NCBI RefSeq assembly: GCF_022811645.1
Contig: NZ_CP094534.1
Location: forward strand, 806,001-870,000
DNA length: 64,000 bases
Reading direction: 5' to 3'
Source: Hymenobacter monticola
GTDB taxonomy: Bacteria; Bacteroidota; Bacteroidia; Cytophagales; Hymenobacteraceae
A model generated the notes under the pieces. The model had not been told where the DNA came from and did no database searches. It saw only the letters and a list, made by a program, of their open reading frames with translations. The translations under genes were made by a program, and so were the position numbers. Below, piece by piece: positions 1 to 8,480 of the stretch; within the stretch, counting starts at the first letter, position 1, and each line of letters begins with the position of its first letter.

Positions 1-114
1 GATGCGCCCAACCTCACCTACCGCATTTTGTCCATTAGCAACACCAACATGGTGCTGCGGGCCGGCAGCACGGCCGCGGGCGTGGTGTTCGACCTGAAGC
101 TGGTGGTGAAATAG
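1..114 (+). CDS. 3' end of a secreted/lipoprotein-like gene (partial)
   Basis: The open frame enters from the left edge and stops at TAG 112-114; 37 residues are visible. They have alternating hydrophobic residues and end in VVFDLKLVVK, as expected of a beta-sandwich C-terminus. In Bacteroidota laminarin loci the gene before the GH16 enzyme is often a PKD-type surface glycan-binding lipoprotein, and this tail would fit one, but that rests on position and general texture only. It lies 50 bp before the GH16 gene on the same strand, so cotranscription is likely. Confidence 0.6.
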   Translation, partial: DAPNLTYRILSISNTNMVLRAGSTAAGVVFDLKLVVK

Positions 115-164
115 GGCCGCGCGGCTTCCGCTTTTATCTGATTTCCTTTCCCATTTCCCTGCTT

Positions 165-1034
165 ATGAATTTTTCCCGGCACAATGCGCTGAGTCGGTTC
201 GGGGCCGGGGCCAGCTTCTGGCTGGCCCTGAGCCTGACGGGCTGCACCAAAGAAGCCGCAAAGGTGATTCCGCCGGCCCCGCCGGTGGTGCCGGCCGTCA
301 ACGAAGAGCAGCGCAGCTTCGCCGACTACACCAAGCTGGTGTGGGCCGACGAGTTCGACGACCGCACCCTCGACCAAAGCAAGTGGACCTACGACCTGGG
401 CGGCGGCGGCTGGGGCAACAACGAGCTCGAAACCTACACCAACTCGCCCGATAACGTGTACCTCAGCGGCGGCAACTTGGTGATTAAGGCCATCAAAACC
501 ACGCCCACCGGCAATTCCTACACCTCGGGCCGCATCCTCACCAAGGGCCGCAAAACCTTCCAGTACGGCCGCCTCGACGTGCGCGCCCAGGTGCCCAAGG
601 GCAAGGGCGTGTGGCCCGCCATCTGGATGCTGGGGGCCGACATCGACCAGAATCCCTGGCCCCGCTGCGGCGAAATCGACATCATGGAGCTGCGCGGCAG
701 CCGGCCCCGGGAGCTGCTCAGCACCATGCACTTCCAGAACGCGCAGGGCGCCCACGGGCAGTCTGGCATTGTGCAGGCCCAGCCGGCCGACCTGTCCGAC
801 GCCTTCCACACCTATTCGGTGGTGCGCAGCAAGGACCTGCTGCGCTTCTTCATCGACGGGCAGCAGTACTTCACCTTCAACAACGGCGGGGCCAGCCCCA
901 ACCCGTTCAACAACCCTTTTTTCGTGATTTTGAACGTGGCCGTGGGGGGCAATTTCGACGGCAACCCCGACGCTACTACCACCTTTCCGCAGCAAATGGA
1001 GGTGGAATACGTGCGCTTCTATCAATACCAATGA
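165..1034 (+). CDS. GH16 endo-beta-1,3-glucanase (laminarinase-like) lipoprotein
   Basis: Predicted to cut internal beta-1,3(-1,4)-glucan bonds such as those of laminarin, with retention. The 289-aa product has a lipoprotein signal with lipobox LTGC (Cys27), so it should be anchored in the outer membrane or exposed at the surface. The GH16 jelly roll fills residues 50-289. The catalytic motif is complete as GEIDIME: nucleophile Glu170, Asp172, acid/base Glu175. WPAIWML and the C-terminal FPQQMEVEYVRFYQ are also GH16 hallmarks. It heads a GH16-GH16-GH3 series, which suggests stepwise breakdown of beta-glucan to glucose. The exact substrate cannot be read from sequence. Confidence 0.93.
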   Translation: MNFSRHNALSRFGAGASFWLALSLTGCTKEAAKVIPPAPPVVPAVNEEQRSFADYTKLVWADEFDDRTLDQSKWTYDLGGGGWGNNELETYTNSPDNVYLSGGNLVIKAIKTTPTGNSYTSGRILTKGRKTFQYGRLDVRAQVPKGKGVWPAIWMLGADIDQNPWPRCGEIDIMELRGSRPRELLSTMHFQNAQGAHGQSGIVQAQPADLSDAFHTYSVVRSKDLLRFFIDGQQYFTFNNGGASPNPFNNPFFVILNVAVGGNFDGNPDATTTFPQQMEVEYVRFYQYQ

Positions 1035-1154
1035 GCCAGCCGCTTGGCTGGCTCGCTGCCACTCCGGTCGGGACTTGGTGGGAATTTCGACCCGCCGGAT
1101 AGGGCGGCGGCTGCACTCGGTTCGGACAAGCCGGGTGCGGCTGCCCCCGATGGC

Positions 1155-1261
1155 AGAACGTGTACCCCGAAGCCCTGCTTCGGTCCATTGAACGAAACCC
1201 GGACGAAAACGCCAACCATTTGCCAACGTGAGCCGAAGCAGTGCTTCGGGGTACACGTTCT
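1155..1261. repeat. Long inverted repeat between the two GH16 genes
   Basis: Arms 1155-1183 and 1233-1261 (29 nt each) are complementary with one mismatch and enclose a 49-nt loop. The arm contains a smaller palindrome around CGAAGC/GCTTCGG. The transcript would form a strong stem just before the next start codon. Confidence 0.85.
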
Positions 1262-1280
1262 ACTTTCGCCCTTATCAGCT

Positions 1281-2108
1281 ATGATTTCCATGCTTCTTTC
1301 CGGCCTGTTGGCGCTGGGCCACGCCGGCCCGCCGCCTGCCGCGCCACCCGCCAAGCCGCGCTACACCTTCACGAAGCTGGTGTGGAGCGACGAGTTCAAT
1401 TACACCGGCCTGCCCGACTCGACCAAGTGGACCTACGACGTGGGCGGCAGCGGCTGGGGCAACAAGGAAGAACAATACTACACCAAGCGCCGCCGCGAAA
1501 ACGCCCGCGTGGAAGGCGGCCACCTCATTGTGGAAGCCCGCAAGGAAGCCCTGGTGGCGGCCAACCCGTTCACCTCGGCCCGGCTGGTCTCGCGTGGGCC
1601 CGGCGGCAGCCTCACCTACGGCCGCATCGAGGTGCGGGCCAAGATTCCGGCCGGGCGCGGCACCTGGCCCGCCATCTGGATGCTGCCCGACCAAAACCCC
1701 TACGGCAACCACAGTTGGCCCGACAACGGCGAAATCGACATCATGGAGCACGTGGGCTACGACCCGAACGTGATTCACGCCACCACGCACTGCAAGGCCT
1801 ACTACTTCCGCATCAACAACCAGAAAACCGGCATCACCAGGCTGCCCGACGCCACCACGGCCTTCCACACCTACGCCATCGAGTGGACGCCGGAAACCAT
1901 TACCGCCGACATCGACGGCGAGTTGTACTTCGCCACCCGCAACGAGCGCACCGGCTGGGAGGCCTGGCCCTGGGACAAGCCCTTCCACCTGCTGCTGAAC
2001 GTGGCCGTGGGCGGCGAGTGGGGCGGCCAGAAAGGCATCGACGAAGCCGCCTTTCCGCAGCAGATGGTGGTGGACTACGTGCGGTTTTATGCCATGAAGA
2101 AGAGTTGA
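1281..2108 (+). CDS. GH16 endo-beta-glucanase, secreted
   Basis: Second family 16 glucanase, 275 aa. I place the start at ATG 1281: it gives a typical signal peptide (MISMLLSGLLALGHA), whereas the longer open frame back to 1044 reads through an inverted repeat. The GH16 domain covers about residues 28-275, with the catalytic motif GEIDIME at Glu151, Asp153 and Glu156 and the C-terminal strand FPQQMVVDYVRFY. No lipobox is present, so it is probably released to the periplasm or the outside, unlike the upstream lipoprotein paralogue. The two probably arose by duplication and may divide cell-surface and soluble cleavage; that division is inference. Confidence 0.92.
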   Translation: MISMLLSGLLALGHAGPPPAAPPAKPRYTFTKLVWSDEFNYTGLPDSTKWTYDVGGSGWGNKEEQYYTKRRRENARVEGGHLIVEARKEALVAANPFTSARLVSRGPGGSLTYGRIEVRAKIPAGRGTWPAIWMLPDQNPYGNHSWPDNGEIDIMEHVGYDPNVIHATTHCKAYYFRINNQKTGITRLPDATTAFHTYAIEWTPETITADIDGELYFATRNERTGWEAWPWDKPFHLLLNVAVGGEWGGQKGIDEAAFPQQMVVDYVRFYAMKKS

Positions 2109-2111
2109 CAC

Positions 2112-2252
2112 GAGGCGCCTCACCCCCGGCCCCTCCGAAATGAGAAGCGAGCCAGCCGATTTCCATCTGGAGCAGGACCGGTGCCCCCGAAGAATGCTTG
2201 GTCGCATTCCCTTTAAGAGAGGGGGTCAGGGGGTGAGGCGCCCACTCGAAGC
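2112..2252. repeat. Long inverted repeat after second GH16 (CCTCACCCCC family)
   Basis: Arms at about 2112-2136 and 2219-2252, with a few mismatches. The arm words (GGCGCCTCACCCCC and its complement) recur in the element at 28361-28487. With the next hairpin it fills most of the 335-bp gap 2109-2443, in which I see no gene. Confidence 0.75.
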
Positions 2253-2325
2253 TTACGCCGCCGGATTGGTGAGACTCCGGCCGGTGTTGCCGATGCCGGA
2301 CTTCATGGACAACCGGCGTCACGAT

Positions 2326-2382
2326 GAAGGAACGAGCCCGGTGGCACTAACTGAGTGAGGCGCCGGCCCGGCTCGTTCCTTC
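2326..2382. terminator. Hairpin upstream of the GH3 gene
   Basis: GAAGGAACGAGCC (from 2326) pairs with its complement ending at 2382. The stem is about 16 bp and lacks a clear T-run. It could end transcription from the GH16 genes or be another member of the inverted-repeat population. Confidence 0.5.
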
Positions 2383-2410
2383 TGCGGCATCAGGCCGCCC
2401 TTCCCTTTGA

Positions 2411-2446
2411 ATTTCTATCCTCCTTATGATTTCTATCCTCCTTATG
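2411..2446 (+). repeat. Perfect 18-bp tandem duplication over the GH3 start
   Basis: ATTTCTATCCTCCTTATG occurs twice head to tail (2411-2428, 2429-2446). Each copy carries a TCCTCC tract and an ATG, and both ATGs are in frame, giving two alternative starts six codons apart. Confidence 0.9.
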
Positions 2447-4864
2447 CTAAAACCTTCCTCCATTTTCCGGCAACTGGCCGTTGCGGCCGCGCTGAGCCTG
2501 GCCGCCAGCGCGTCTGCATCTGCCCAGCGCCTCGGGCTGGAATTCCGCGTCGACTCCCTGCTCAAAGCCATGAGCACCGAGGAAAAGCTGGCCCAGCTCA
2601 CCAAAAACAGCTTCATGACCACGCCGGACAACGCCCGGCTCCGGATTCCTGGCTTTGTGATGGACGACGGGCCCCACGGCGTGCGCTTTGAGAAAGCCAC
2701 GGCCTGGCCCACCGGCATGGGGCTGGTTTCTACCTGGAACCGCAGCCTGTCCGAGCGTGTGGGCGAAGCCATGGGCACCGAGTTCTGGGCCTTCGGCAAG
2801 CAGCAGCAGCTGGGCCCGTGCATCGATTTGGCGCAGGACCCGCGCGGCGGCCGCAGCGCCGAAAGCGGCGGCGAAGACCCTTATCTGATTGGGCAGCTAC
2901 AGTCGCGCGTGGCCTTCGGCATCCAGAAAACGCCGGTGATGGCTACCGTGAAGCACTTCATGATTGAGGGCAAGCAGGCCACGCGCCACGAACGTAACGA
3001 GCTTTTTACCGACCGCGGCGTGATGGAGCATTACGGCTACAACTTCCGCACGGTGGTGCAGGAGGGCGCCGTGCTCAGCGTGATGTCGGCCTACAACCTG
3101 ATTAACGGCGAACACGCCGCCGAAAGCCCTAACCTGCTGAATACCGTGCTGCGTGAGCGGTGGGGCTTCCCGTTCTACGTGGTGTCGGATTGGGACGCGG
3201 TGCACGACACGAAGAAGGCCATCATGGCCGGCAACGACGTGTGCATGGGCTCCGACGACTACCTCAAGGACCTACCCGGCCTGGTGGCCAGCGGCGCCGT
3301 GCCGATGACGGCCATCGACGCGGCCGTGCGCAACGTGCTGCGCACGAAAATCATGGCCGGCCTGCTCGACTATTACCCCAAAGGCACTCCGGCCGCCGCC
3401 AACACGCCAGCCCACACCCGGCTCAACCAGCAGGCCGCCCGCGAGTCCATCATTCTGCTCAAAAATGCGGGCAACATTTTGCCCCTGAAAAAGTCCACCA
3501 TGAAGCGCATCGCCCTCATCGGCCCTAACGCCGATAAGGGCAACCTGAATTGCTTCGGCAGCTCCGAAACCAGTCCGCCCTACTCCGTGAGTTTGAAGCA
3601 AGGGCTAGAAACCAAGCTCGGCGTGGATAAAATCTCTTTCCTGAAAGGCTGCGACATGAACAGCGCCGACACCAGCGGCTTCAAGCTGGCGCGCGAGCTG
3701 GCCCGCAAGTCGGACGTGGTGATATTCGCCGCCGGCCTCGACAGCACCCAGGAGGGCGAAGCTTACAACTCGGGCCACGACCGCGCCAACAACTCGGCTA
3801 CCCTGCCCGGCCAGCAGCAGGCGCTGATTATGGCCTTGGCCAAAGCCAACCCCAACGTGGTGGTGGTGGTGCAAAGCGGGGGCGTGTGCGCGATGCACGA
3901 AAGCCTGCCTCGTACCAAAGGCCTTATTTACAGCTTCTACGCCGGCCAGGAAGCTGGCACCGCGCTGGCCGATGTGCTGCTGGGCGACTACAACCCCGCC
4001 GGCCGCCTGCCCGTGACCATGCCCACCGGCGACAGCCAGCTCCCCGCCTGGAACGACGACCTGCGCGACCCCAACGGCGTGGGCTACCGCCTCTACGACC
4101 AGAAAAACATGAAGCCGGAGTTCGCCTTCGGCGCGGGCCTAAGCTACACCACCTTCCAATACAGCAACCTGCAGCTGCCCAAAGCCCCCGTAGCCGCCGG
4201 CGCCCCCGTCACGGTGAGCGTGGACGTGACCAACACCGGCGCCGTAGCCGGCGACGAAGTGGTGCAGCTTTACCTCAGCGACAAGTCGGCGAAAGTGGCC
4301 ATGCCGCAAAAGCAGCTCAAGGGTTTCGAGCGCATCAACCTATCTCCGAAGCAGAAAAAGACGGTCAGCTTCACGCTCTCGGCCGAGGACTTTTACCTCT
4401 GGAACGAGCAAGCCAAGGCCTACGAAGTGCACCCCGGCGCCTACGCCATCAAGGTGGGCCCGGCCTCCGACAAGCTGCCCCTGGGCGGGGCCCTCACCCT
4501 GCAAGCCGCCACCGCCAAGCCCGATTTGAAGGTGACGCAGGTGTTCACCGTGCCGCGCTACCCGCGCCCCGGCCAGGCCGTGACGTTCTATGCGATGGTA
4601 AAAAACATGGGCACCGCTCCCGTAGCTACCGGCAGCCAGCTCGGCGTGAATTTTACCGTCGACAAAGCCACCGTGGGCAGTCTGCAGGGCCTGCAACAGC
4701 CGCTGCTGCCCGGCCAGGCCCGCCTGCTGCCCGCCACTACTAACAACTGGAAGCCCACCGCCAGCGGCACCTTCACCGTGGGCGCCGTCGTCGACGGCCG
4801 CAACGCCATCGGCGAGTGGCTGGAGAGCAACAACAGCTTCAGCCGGCCGCTTAAGGTGTATTAG
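2444..4864 (+). CDS. GH3 beta-glucosidase with C-terminal CARDB domain
   Basis: Predicted exo-acting retaining beta-glucosidase that would finish the oligosaccharides released by the upstream GH16 enzymes. From ATG 2444 the product has 806 aa: signal peptide ending SASASA, GH3 (alpha/beta)8 barrel (about 30-310) with the KHF motif and nucleophile Asp249 in VVSDWDAV, GH3 C-terminal domain (about 340-550), fibronectin-III-like domain (about 580-660), then an extra domain of about 110 aa starting KPDLKVTQV and ending WLESNNSFSRPL. The last part matches the CARDB type, which is unusual on GH3 enzymes and could bind glycan or anchor the protein. An in-frame ATG at 2426 is equally possible because of the duplication there. 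Confidence 0.92.
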   Translation: MLKPSSIFRQLAVAAALSLAASASASAQRLGLEFRVDSLLKAMSTEEKLAQLTKNSFMTTPDNARLRIPGFVMDDGPHGVRFEKATAWPTGMGLVSTWNRSLSERVGEAMGTEFWAFGKQQQLGPCIDLAQDPRGGRSAESGGEDPYLIGQLQSRVAFGIQKTPVMATVKHFMIEGKQATRHERNELFTDRGVMEHYGYNFRTVVQEGAVLSVMSAYNLINGEHAAESPNLLNTVLRERWGFPFYVVSDWDAVHDTKKAIMAGNDVCMGSDDYLKDLPGLVASGAVPMTAIDAAVRNVLRTKIMAGLLDYYPKGTPAAANTPAHTRLNQQAARESIILLKNAGNILPLKKSTMKRIALIGPNADKGNLNCFGSSETSPPYSVSLKQGLETKLGVDKISFLKGCDMNSADTSGFKLARELARKSDVVIFAAGLDSTQEGEAYNSGHDRANNSATLPGQQQALIMALAKANPNVVVVVQSGGVCAMHESLPRTKGLIYSFYAGQEAGTALADVLLGDYNPAGRLPVTMPTGDSQLPAWNDDLRDPNGVGYRLYDQKNMKPEFAFGAGLSYTTFQYSNLQLPKAPVAAGAPVTVSVDVTNTGAVAGDEVVQLYLSDKSAKVAMPQKQLKGFERINLSPKQKKTVSFTLSAEDFYLWNEQAKAYEVHPGAYAIKVGPASDKLPLGGALTLQAATAKPDLKVTQVFTVPRYPRPGQAVTFYAMVKNMGTAPVATGSQLGVNFTVDKATVGSLQGLQQPLLPGQARLLPATTNNWKPTASGTFTVGAVVDGRNAIGEWLESNNSFSRPLKVY

Positions 4865-4879
4865 GGTTTAACAACAGGT

Positions 4880-4967
4880 GTAGGGGCGGGGCTTGCCCCC
4901 GCCCGGTCGCACGAGCCGTTCCCACGGTTGCGTTCAACGACCGGGCGGGGGCGAGCCCCGCCCCTAC
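4880..4967. repeat. Long inverted repeat, GGGGCTTGCCCCCGCCC family
   Basis: Arms 4880-4909 and 4938-4967 (30 nt each) with a single mismatch. The same word builds the elements at 23611-23697 and 27101-27188. Confidence 0.9.
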
Positions 4968-5086
4968 TTCGTTCGTGTATGCCTCGGTGCCGCTCACCGG
5001 AGAAAGCGAGACGCTGCGTCAGCACAAAAGCCGCGCCCGTATCTTTGGCAACGGCTGTGCCCGGTGGTGCCGGCCGCCCTTTCTGC

Positions 5087-8000
5087 ATGTTCTCGGCCAC
5101 CTCTCTTCAACGCCTGTTCGGCATCAAAGCCAGCGAAACCCGCACCGTGGGGCTGTTTTTGCTGCATAATTTTCTACTCGGCATCGGCTCAGTGCTGGTG
5201 TACGTGGCCGCCAACGTGCTGCTGCTCGAGCACGAGCCCGAGCTAAGCCTACCCCTCGGCTACCTGGCCGGCGCCGCCGCCATGATGGCCGTGGGCAAAA
5301 TTTACACCTACTTCGAGCACCACCTGCTGCTGAAAAAGCTGGCCGTGCGCGTGCTGCTGGCCGTGGTGGCCCTGGTCGGGGCGGTGGGCGCGTTGGTGGT
5401 GTTTGGGCATTCGGTGGCGGCGGCCGTGGCCATCATGGCCGGCTACCGGGTTATCTACCTGCTCACCAACCTCGAATTCTGGGGCGTGTCGGCGGTGGTG
5501 TTTGATGTGCGGCAGAGCAAGCGCCTGTTCAGCGTCATCAGTTCGGGCGACATGCCGGCCAAGGCCTTGGGCGCCCTGCTGGCCGCTCTCATCCACGGCG
5601 ATGCGCAGCTGCCGGTGCTGCTGGGCGTGTCGTTTGTGGCCTACCTGGCGGCGCTGTTTGCCTTGCGCGCCACGCTCGGCTCGCACGTGGTGGAGGCCGC
5701 CGCCCGGCCGGTGCGCCGGCCGCAGCGGGCGCCGGGGCAGCTGGCGCGGCAGCTGTTTGGCGGCAGCGAGCTGGTACTGGCCATGTGCCTGAGTTTGCTG
5801 GCCATTGGGGCCGTGCTCACGGGCGTCGAGTACATGTTTTTCCTGAACGTGAAGCACAAGTTTCACGCTTCGGACGACGTGATGCGCTCGGTGGGCTGGG
5901 TGCTGGGCGGCACCTACCTCGCGGCCATGTTCTTCAAGCTATTGGTGAGCCGGCAGGCGCTGGAGCGCTACGGCGTGCAATGGTCGCTGCGGCTGCTGCC
6001 AGTGGTGGCGCTGGCTGCGCTCACCATCTTTGGCGGCCTGCAGGCCACCGGCGCCTATTCCCAAACCGGCCAGCTGGCCTTTTTCTGCGGCCTTTACCTG
6101 CTGCTGGAAGTGCTGCGCCGCACCGTGTTCGACCCGGTGTTTCTGGTGCTGTTTCAGCCGCTGGCGCCGCAGCAGCGCCTGGCCGCGCACACGCTGGCCA
6201 AGGGCTTCTACGAGCCGCTGGGCATGGGCCTCACGGGCCTGCTGTTTTTCACCTTCCGCTACGCTGATTGGCTGAGCGGGGCGGCGCCCTTCGTCTGGAT
6301 GGGAGTCTTGCTGCTGCTGGCGCTGCTGTTTCTGGCTCGCACTTACCGCAGCTATTTAGCTGAACTGAAGGAAGGCCTGGGCCGCCGCTTCGCCGAAACT
6401 GCCGACCTGGCCCTGCCCGATGCCGCCCGCCAGGTGGTGCTTGGCCACCTGCAAAGCGCCCACCCGCTGGAAGTGCTCAATGCCATGAGCTGGCTGCACC
6501 AGCGCGAGCCCCACGCCCTGGGCCGCCACGCCCCCGCCCTGCTCCAGCACCCCGACGAGCGGGTGCGCCTGGCCCTGCTGGCCACCCCCGAAGTGCGCCC
6601 CCTGCCCCTCGATACCCTGCAGCAGCTGGCCCACCACGACCCCGCCCCCGCCGTGCGCGAAGCTGCCGCCCGCGAGTTTGCCGCCGCCGCGCCCGAGGTA
6701 TCTACCCTGACCGCGCTGCTGGAAAGCACCGACCTGGCTGTGCGCCAGGGCGCCTTGCGCGGCAGCCTCGAAACCGCTCCGCAACACGCAGTCGCCCAAG
6801 CCAATTTGCGCCTATTAGCCGCCACACCCACCACGCACCGGGCCGCGCTGGCGCTATTGGCCTTCTTTCCGCTCGATGTACAGATTGAGCTGGTGGAACG
6901 CAGCCTGCACAACGCTGATGCGGCGGAGGCCCAGGCGGCGCTGGCAGCCATTGGCACCGTGGGGCACACTGCATTGGCGCAGTACCTACTGCATTCCCTG
7001 GGCGACAAGCAGCGCTGGCAGCCCGCCGCCGACAGCCTCGTGGCGCTGGGCCCGGCCGTGGTGCCACTGGTGCGCGAAGCCCTTTCGCACGACCCCGGCA
7101 ATGCCATCACCCACCGCCTTACCACCGTGCTGGAGCGGCTGGACGCCCCTGCCAGCCGGGCCGCCCTGGTTGAATTAGCCCAGCGGCCCAATCTGTTTTC
7201 CCGGCTGGTGGCGTTGCGGGCCCTCCGCCGCTTCCCTGCCGAATACGCCGAAACCCCGCTGTTTGAGCGCCTGCTGCGCGAAGAGTTTGGCTTGGCCGCC
7301 CAGCTACTGCGCGGCCTCGTGGCCGACCCGCGCCCGGCCCTCCAAGCCACGGTGCAATACGAATTCGAGCTGCTGCATCAGCGCATCTTCGGTCTGCTGG
7401 CTCAGCTCTATGATGCGGACTCAGTGGCTACGGCCCAGCGCAACGTGGCCCACGCCGCCCGCGAGCGCCAAGCCAACGCCCTCGAAATCCTCGACAACCT
7501 GATTCCAAGGGCCATTTACCAGGGCCTGCAGACCCTGCTTGACGACACGCCCGTGGCCGAAAAGGCCCGCGTTTTCGCTGCCTTGACCAACTCTGGGGTA
7601 GCAACTCACACTCATCATCACCTGGCACCCGCCGGCCCCGCAGCGGCAGCTGGCAGCGCCATGGCACCGGCAGTGCCCACGCCCGCCCTTGCCGACGAGC
7701 CGCTGCCGACGCTGCTACTCCGCCGCGGCCCGGCCGCCTTCACCACTTGGACGCTCGGCGCAGCCCTGCGCCACTGGCAGCCCACCGAGCCCGATGCGGA
7801 AGAACTGCTTCGCCCCTACCTGCACTCGCCCCTTGCGCTGCTGGTCGAAAGCGCGCAACTGGCTGCCCACGCGCTGGAAGCCCACACCGGCCGGCCGCTT
7901 ACCATTTCGCTTCTTCCCCCCTCCCCCATGAGCCACGCCGCCTCTTCCGAAACCCGCGTATCTGCCCTGGAACGTGTGGTGGTGCTCAAAAGCACCAGCC

Positions 8001-8389
8001 TGTTTGCCTCCACCCCCGAGAATGTGCTGAGCAGCATTGTGCCCATCATGAAGGAAGTGGCGTTTCACGAGGGCGAGGAAATCTTTGCCAAGGGCGACAT
8101 CGGCACCTCGCTTTTCATCCTGCACGACGGACAGGTGGGCATCTTCAACGGCGAGCAGCAGCTGGCTACTTTTGGCCCGGGCGATTTCTTCGGCGAGTTG
8201 GCTTTGCTCGATGCCGAGCCCCGCTCCGCCTCGGCTGCGGCCCTCAGCCAGGTGCTGGCCTTCCGCATCGACCAAGAGGATTTCTACGACGTGATGGAGG
8301 AGCGCGCCGAGGTGCTGCGCAACATCCTGCGTATGCTCTGCCAGCGCATTCGCACCCAGAACGAGAAGATGCGCGAGCTAGCGGGATAA
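5087..8389 (+). CDS. Multi-pass membrane transporter-like protein with HEAT repeats and cyclic-nucleotide-binding domain
   Basis: 1100 aa from ATG 5087; the upstream in-frame region runs through a palindrome and is not protein-like. Residues 1-430 hold about ten to twelve hydrophobic helices resembling nucleotide-transporter or MFS-like proteins. Residues about 440-930 are Ala/Leu-rich helical pairs of HEAT type. Residues about 965-1095 are a cNMP-binding domain with the full phosphate-binding cassette FGELALLDAEPRSAS (Gly1036, Glu1037, Arg1046), so it should bind cAMP or cGMP. The substrate is unknown. The gene converges on a response-regulator adenylate cyclase 91 bp away, a likely ligand source. 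The transporter label is tentative; the cNMP domain is firm. Confidence 0.85.
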   Translation: MFSATSLQRLFGIKASETRTVGLFLLHNFLLGIGSVLVYVAANVLLLEHEPELSLPLGYLAGAAAMMAVGKIYTYFEHHLLLKKLAVRVLLAVVALVGAVGALVVFGHSVAAAVAIMAGYRVIYLLTNLEFWGVSAVVFDVRQSKRLFSVISSGDMPAKALGALLAALIHGDAQLPVLLGVSFVAYLAALFALRATLGSHVVEAAARPVRRPQRAPGQLARQLFGGSELVLAMCLSLLAIGAVLTGVEYMFFLNVKHKFHASDDVMRSVGWVLGGTYLAAMFFKLLVSRQALERYGVQWSLRLLPVVALAALTIFGGLQATGAYSQTGQLAFFCGLYLLLEVLRRTVFDPVFLVLFQPLAPQQRLAAHTLAKGFYEPLGMGLTGLLFFTFRYADWLSGAAPFVWMGVLLLLALLFLARTYRSYLAELKEGLGRRFAETADLALPDAARQVVLGHLQSAHPLEVLNAMSWLHQREPHALGRHAPALLQHPDERVRLALLATPEVRPLPLDTLQQLAHHDPAPAVREAAAREFAAAAPEVSTLTALLESTDLAVRQGALRGSLETAPQHAVAQANLRLLAATPTTHRAALALLAFFPLDVQIELVERSLHNADAAEAQAALAAIGTVGHTALAQYLLHSLGDKQRWQPAADSLVALGPAVVPLVREALSHDPGNAITHRLTTVLERLDAPASRAALVELAQRPNLFSRLVALRALRRFPAEYAETPLFERLLREEFGLAAQLLRGLVADPRPALQATVQYEFELLHQRIFGLLAQLYDADSVATAQRNVAHAARERQANALEILDNLIPRAIYQGLQTLLDDTPVAEKARVFAALTNSGVATHTHHHLAPAGPAAAAGSAMAPAVPTPALADEPLPTLLLRRGPAAFTTWTLGAALRHWQPTEPDAEELLRPYLHSPLALLVESAQLAAHALEAHTGRPLTISLLPPSPMSHAASSETRVSALERVVVLKSTSLFASTPENVLSSIVPIMKEVAFHEGEEIFAKGDIGTSLFILHDGQVGIFNGEQQLATFGPGDFFGELALLDAEPRSASAAALSQVLAFRIDQEDFYDVMEERAEVLRNILRMLCQRIRTQNEKMRELAG

Positions 8390-8395
8390 GTAGCC

Positions 8396-8477
8396 GTAGC
8401 GTGGACTCTGCGAGTCCGCGCATGCTAGAGCCGCAAGCATCGTTGGCCAAGGCGCGGACTCGCAGAGTCCACGCTAC
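8396..8477. repeat. Perfect 26-bp inverted repeat between convergent genes
   Basis: Arms 8396-8421 and 8452-8477 are exact complements around a 30-nt loop. The arm word GTGGACTCTGCGAGTCCGCG recurs, diverged, at 62149-62230. It lies between two convergent stop codons and could act as a two-way terminator. Confidence 0.92.
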
Positions 8478-8480
8478 AGA

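Noticed and set aside
18..1256. Long minus-strand open frame antisense to the first GH16 gene
   Set aside because: Product is a Gly/Val/His-rich shadow of high-GC coding DNA; the plus frame carries the GH16 motifs.
1044..1280. N-terminal extension of the second GH16 protein
   Set aside because: It would translate a long inverted repeat and lacks protein-like composition; ATG 1281 opens a good signal peptide.
4928..5086. N-terminal extension of the cNMP-domain protein
   Set aside because: Runs through an inverted repeat with Cys/Arg/Pro-rich, unlikely sequence; ATG 5087 precedes a normal start.
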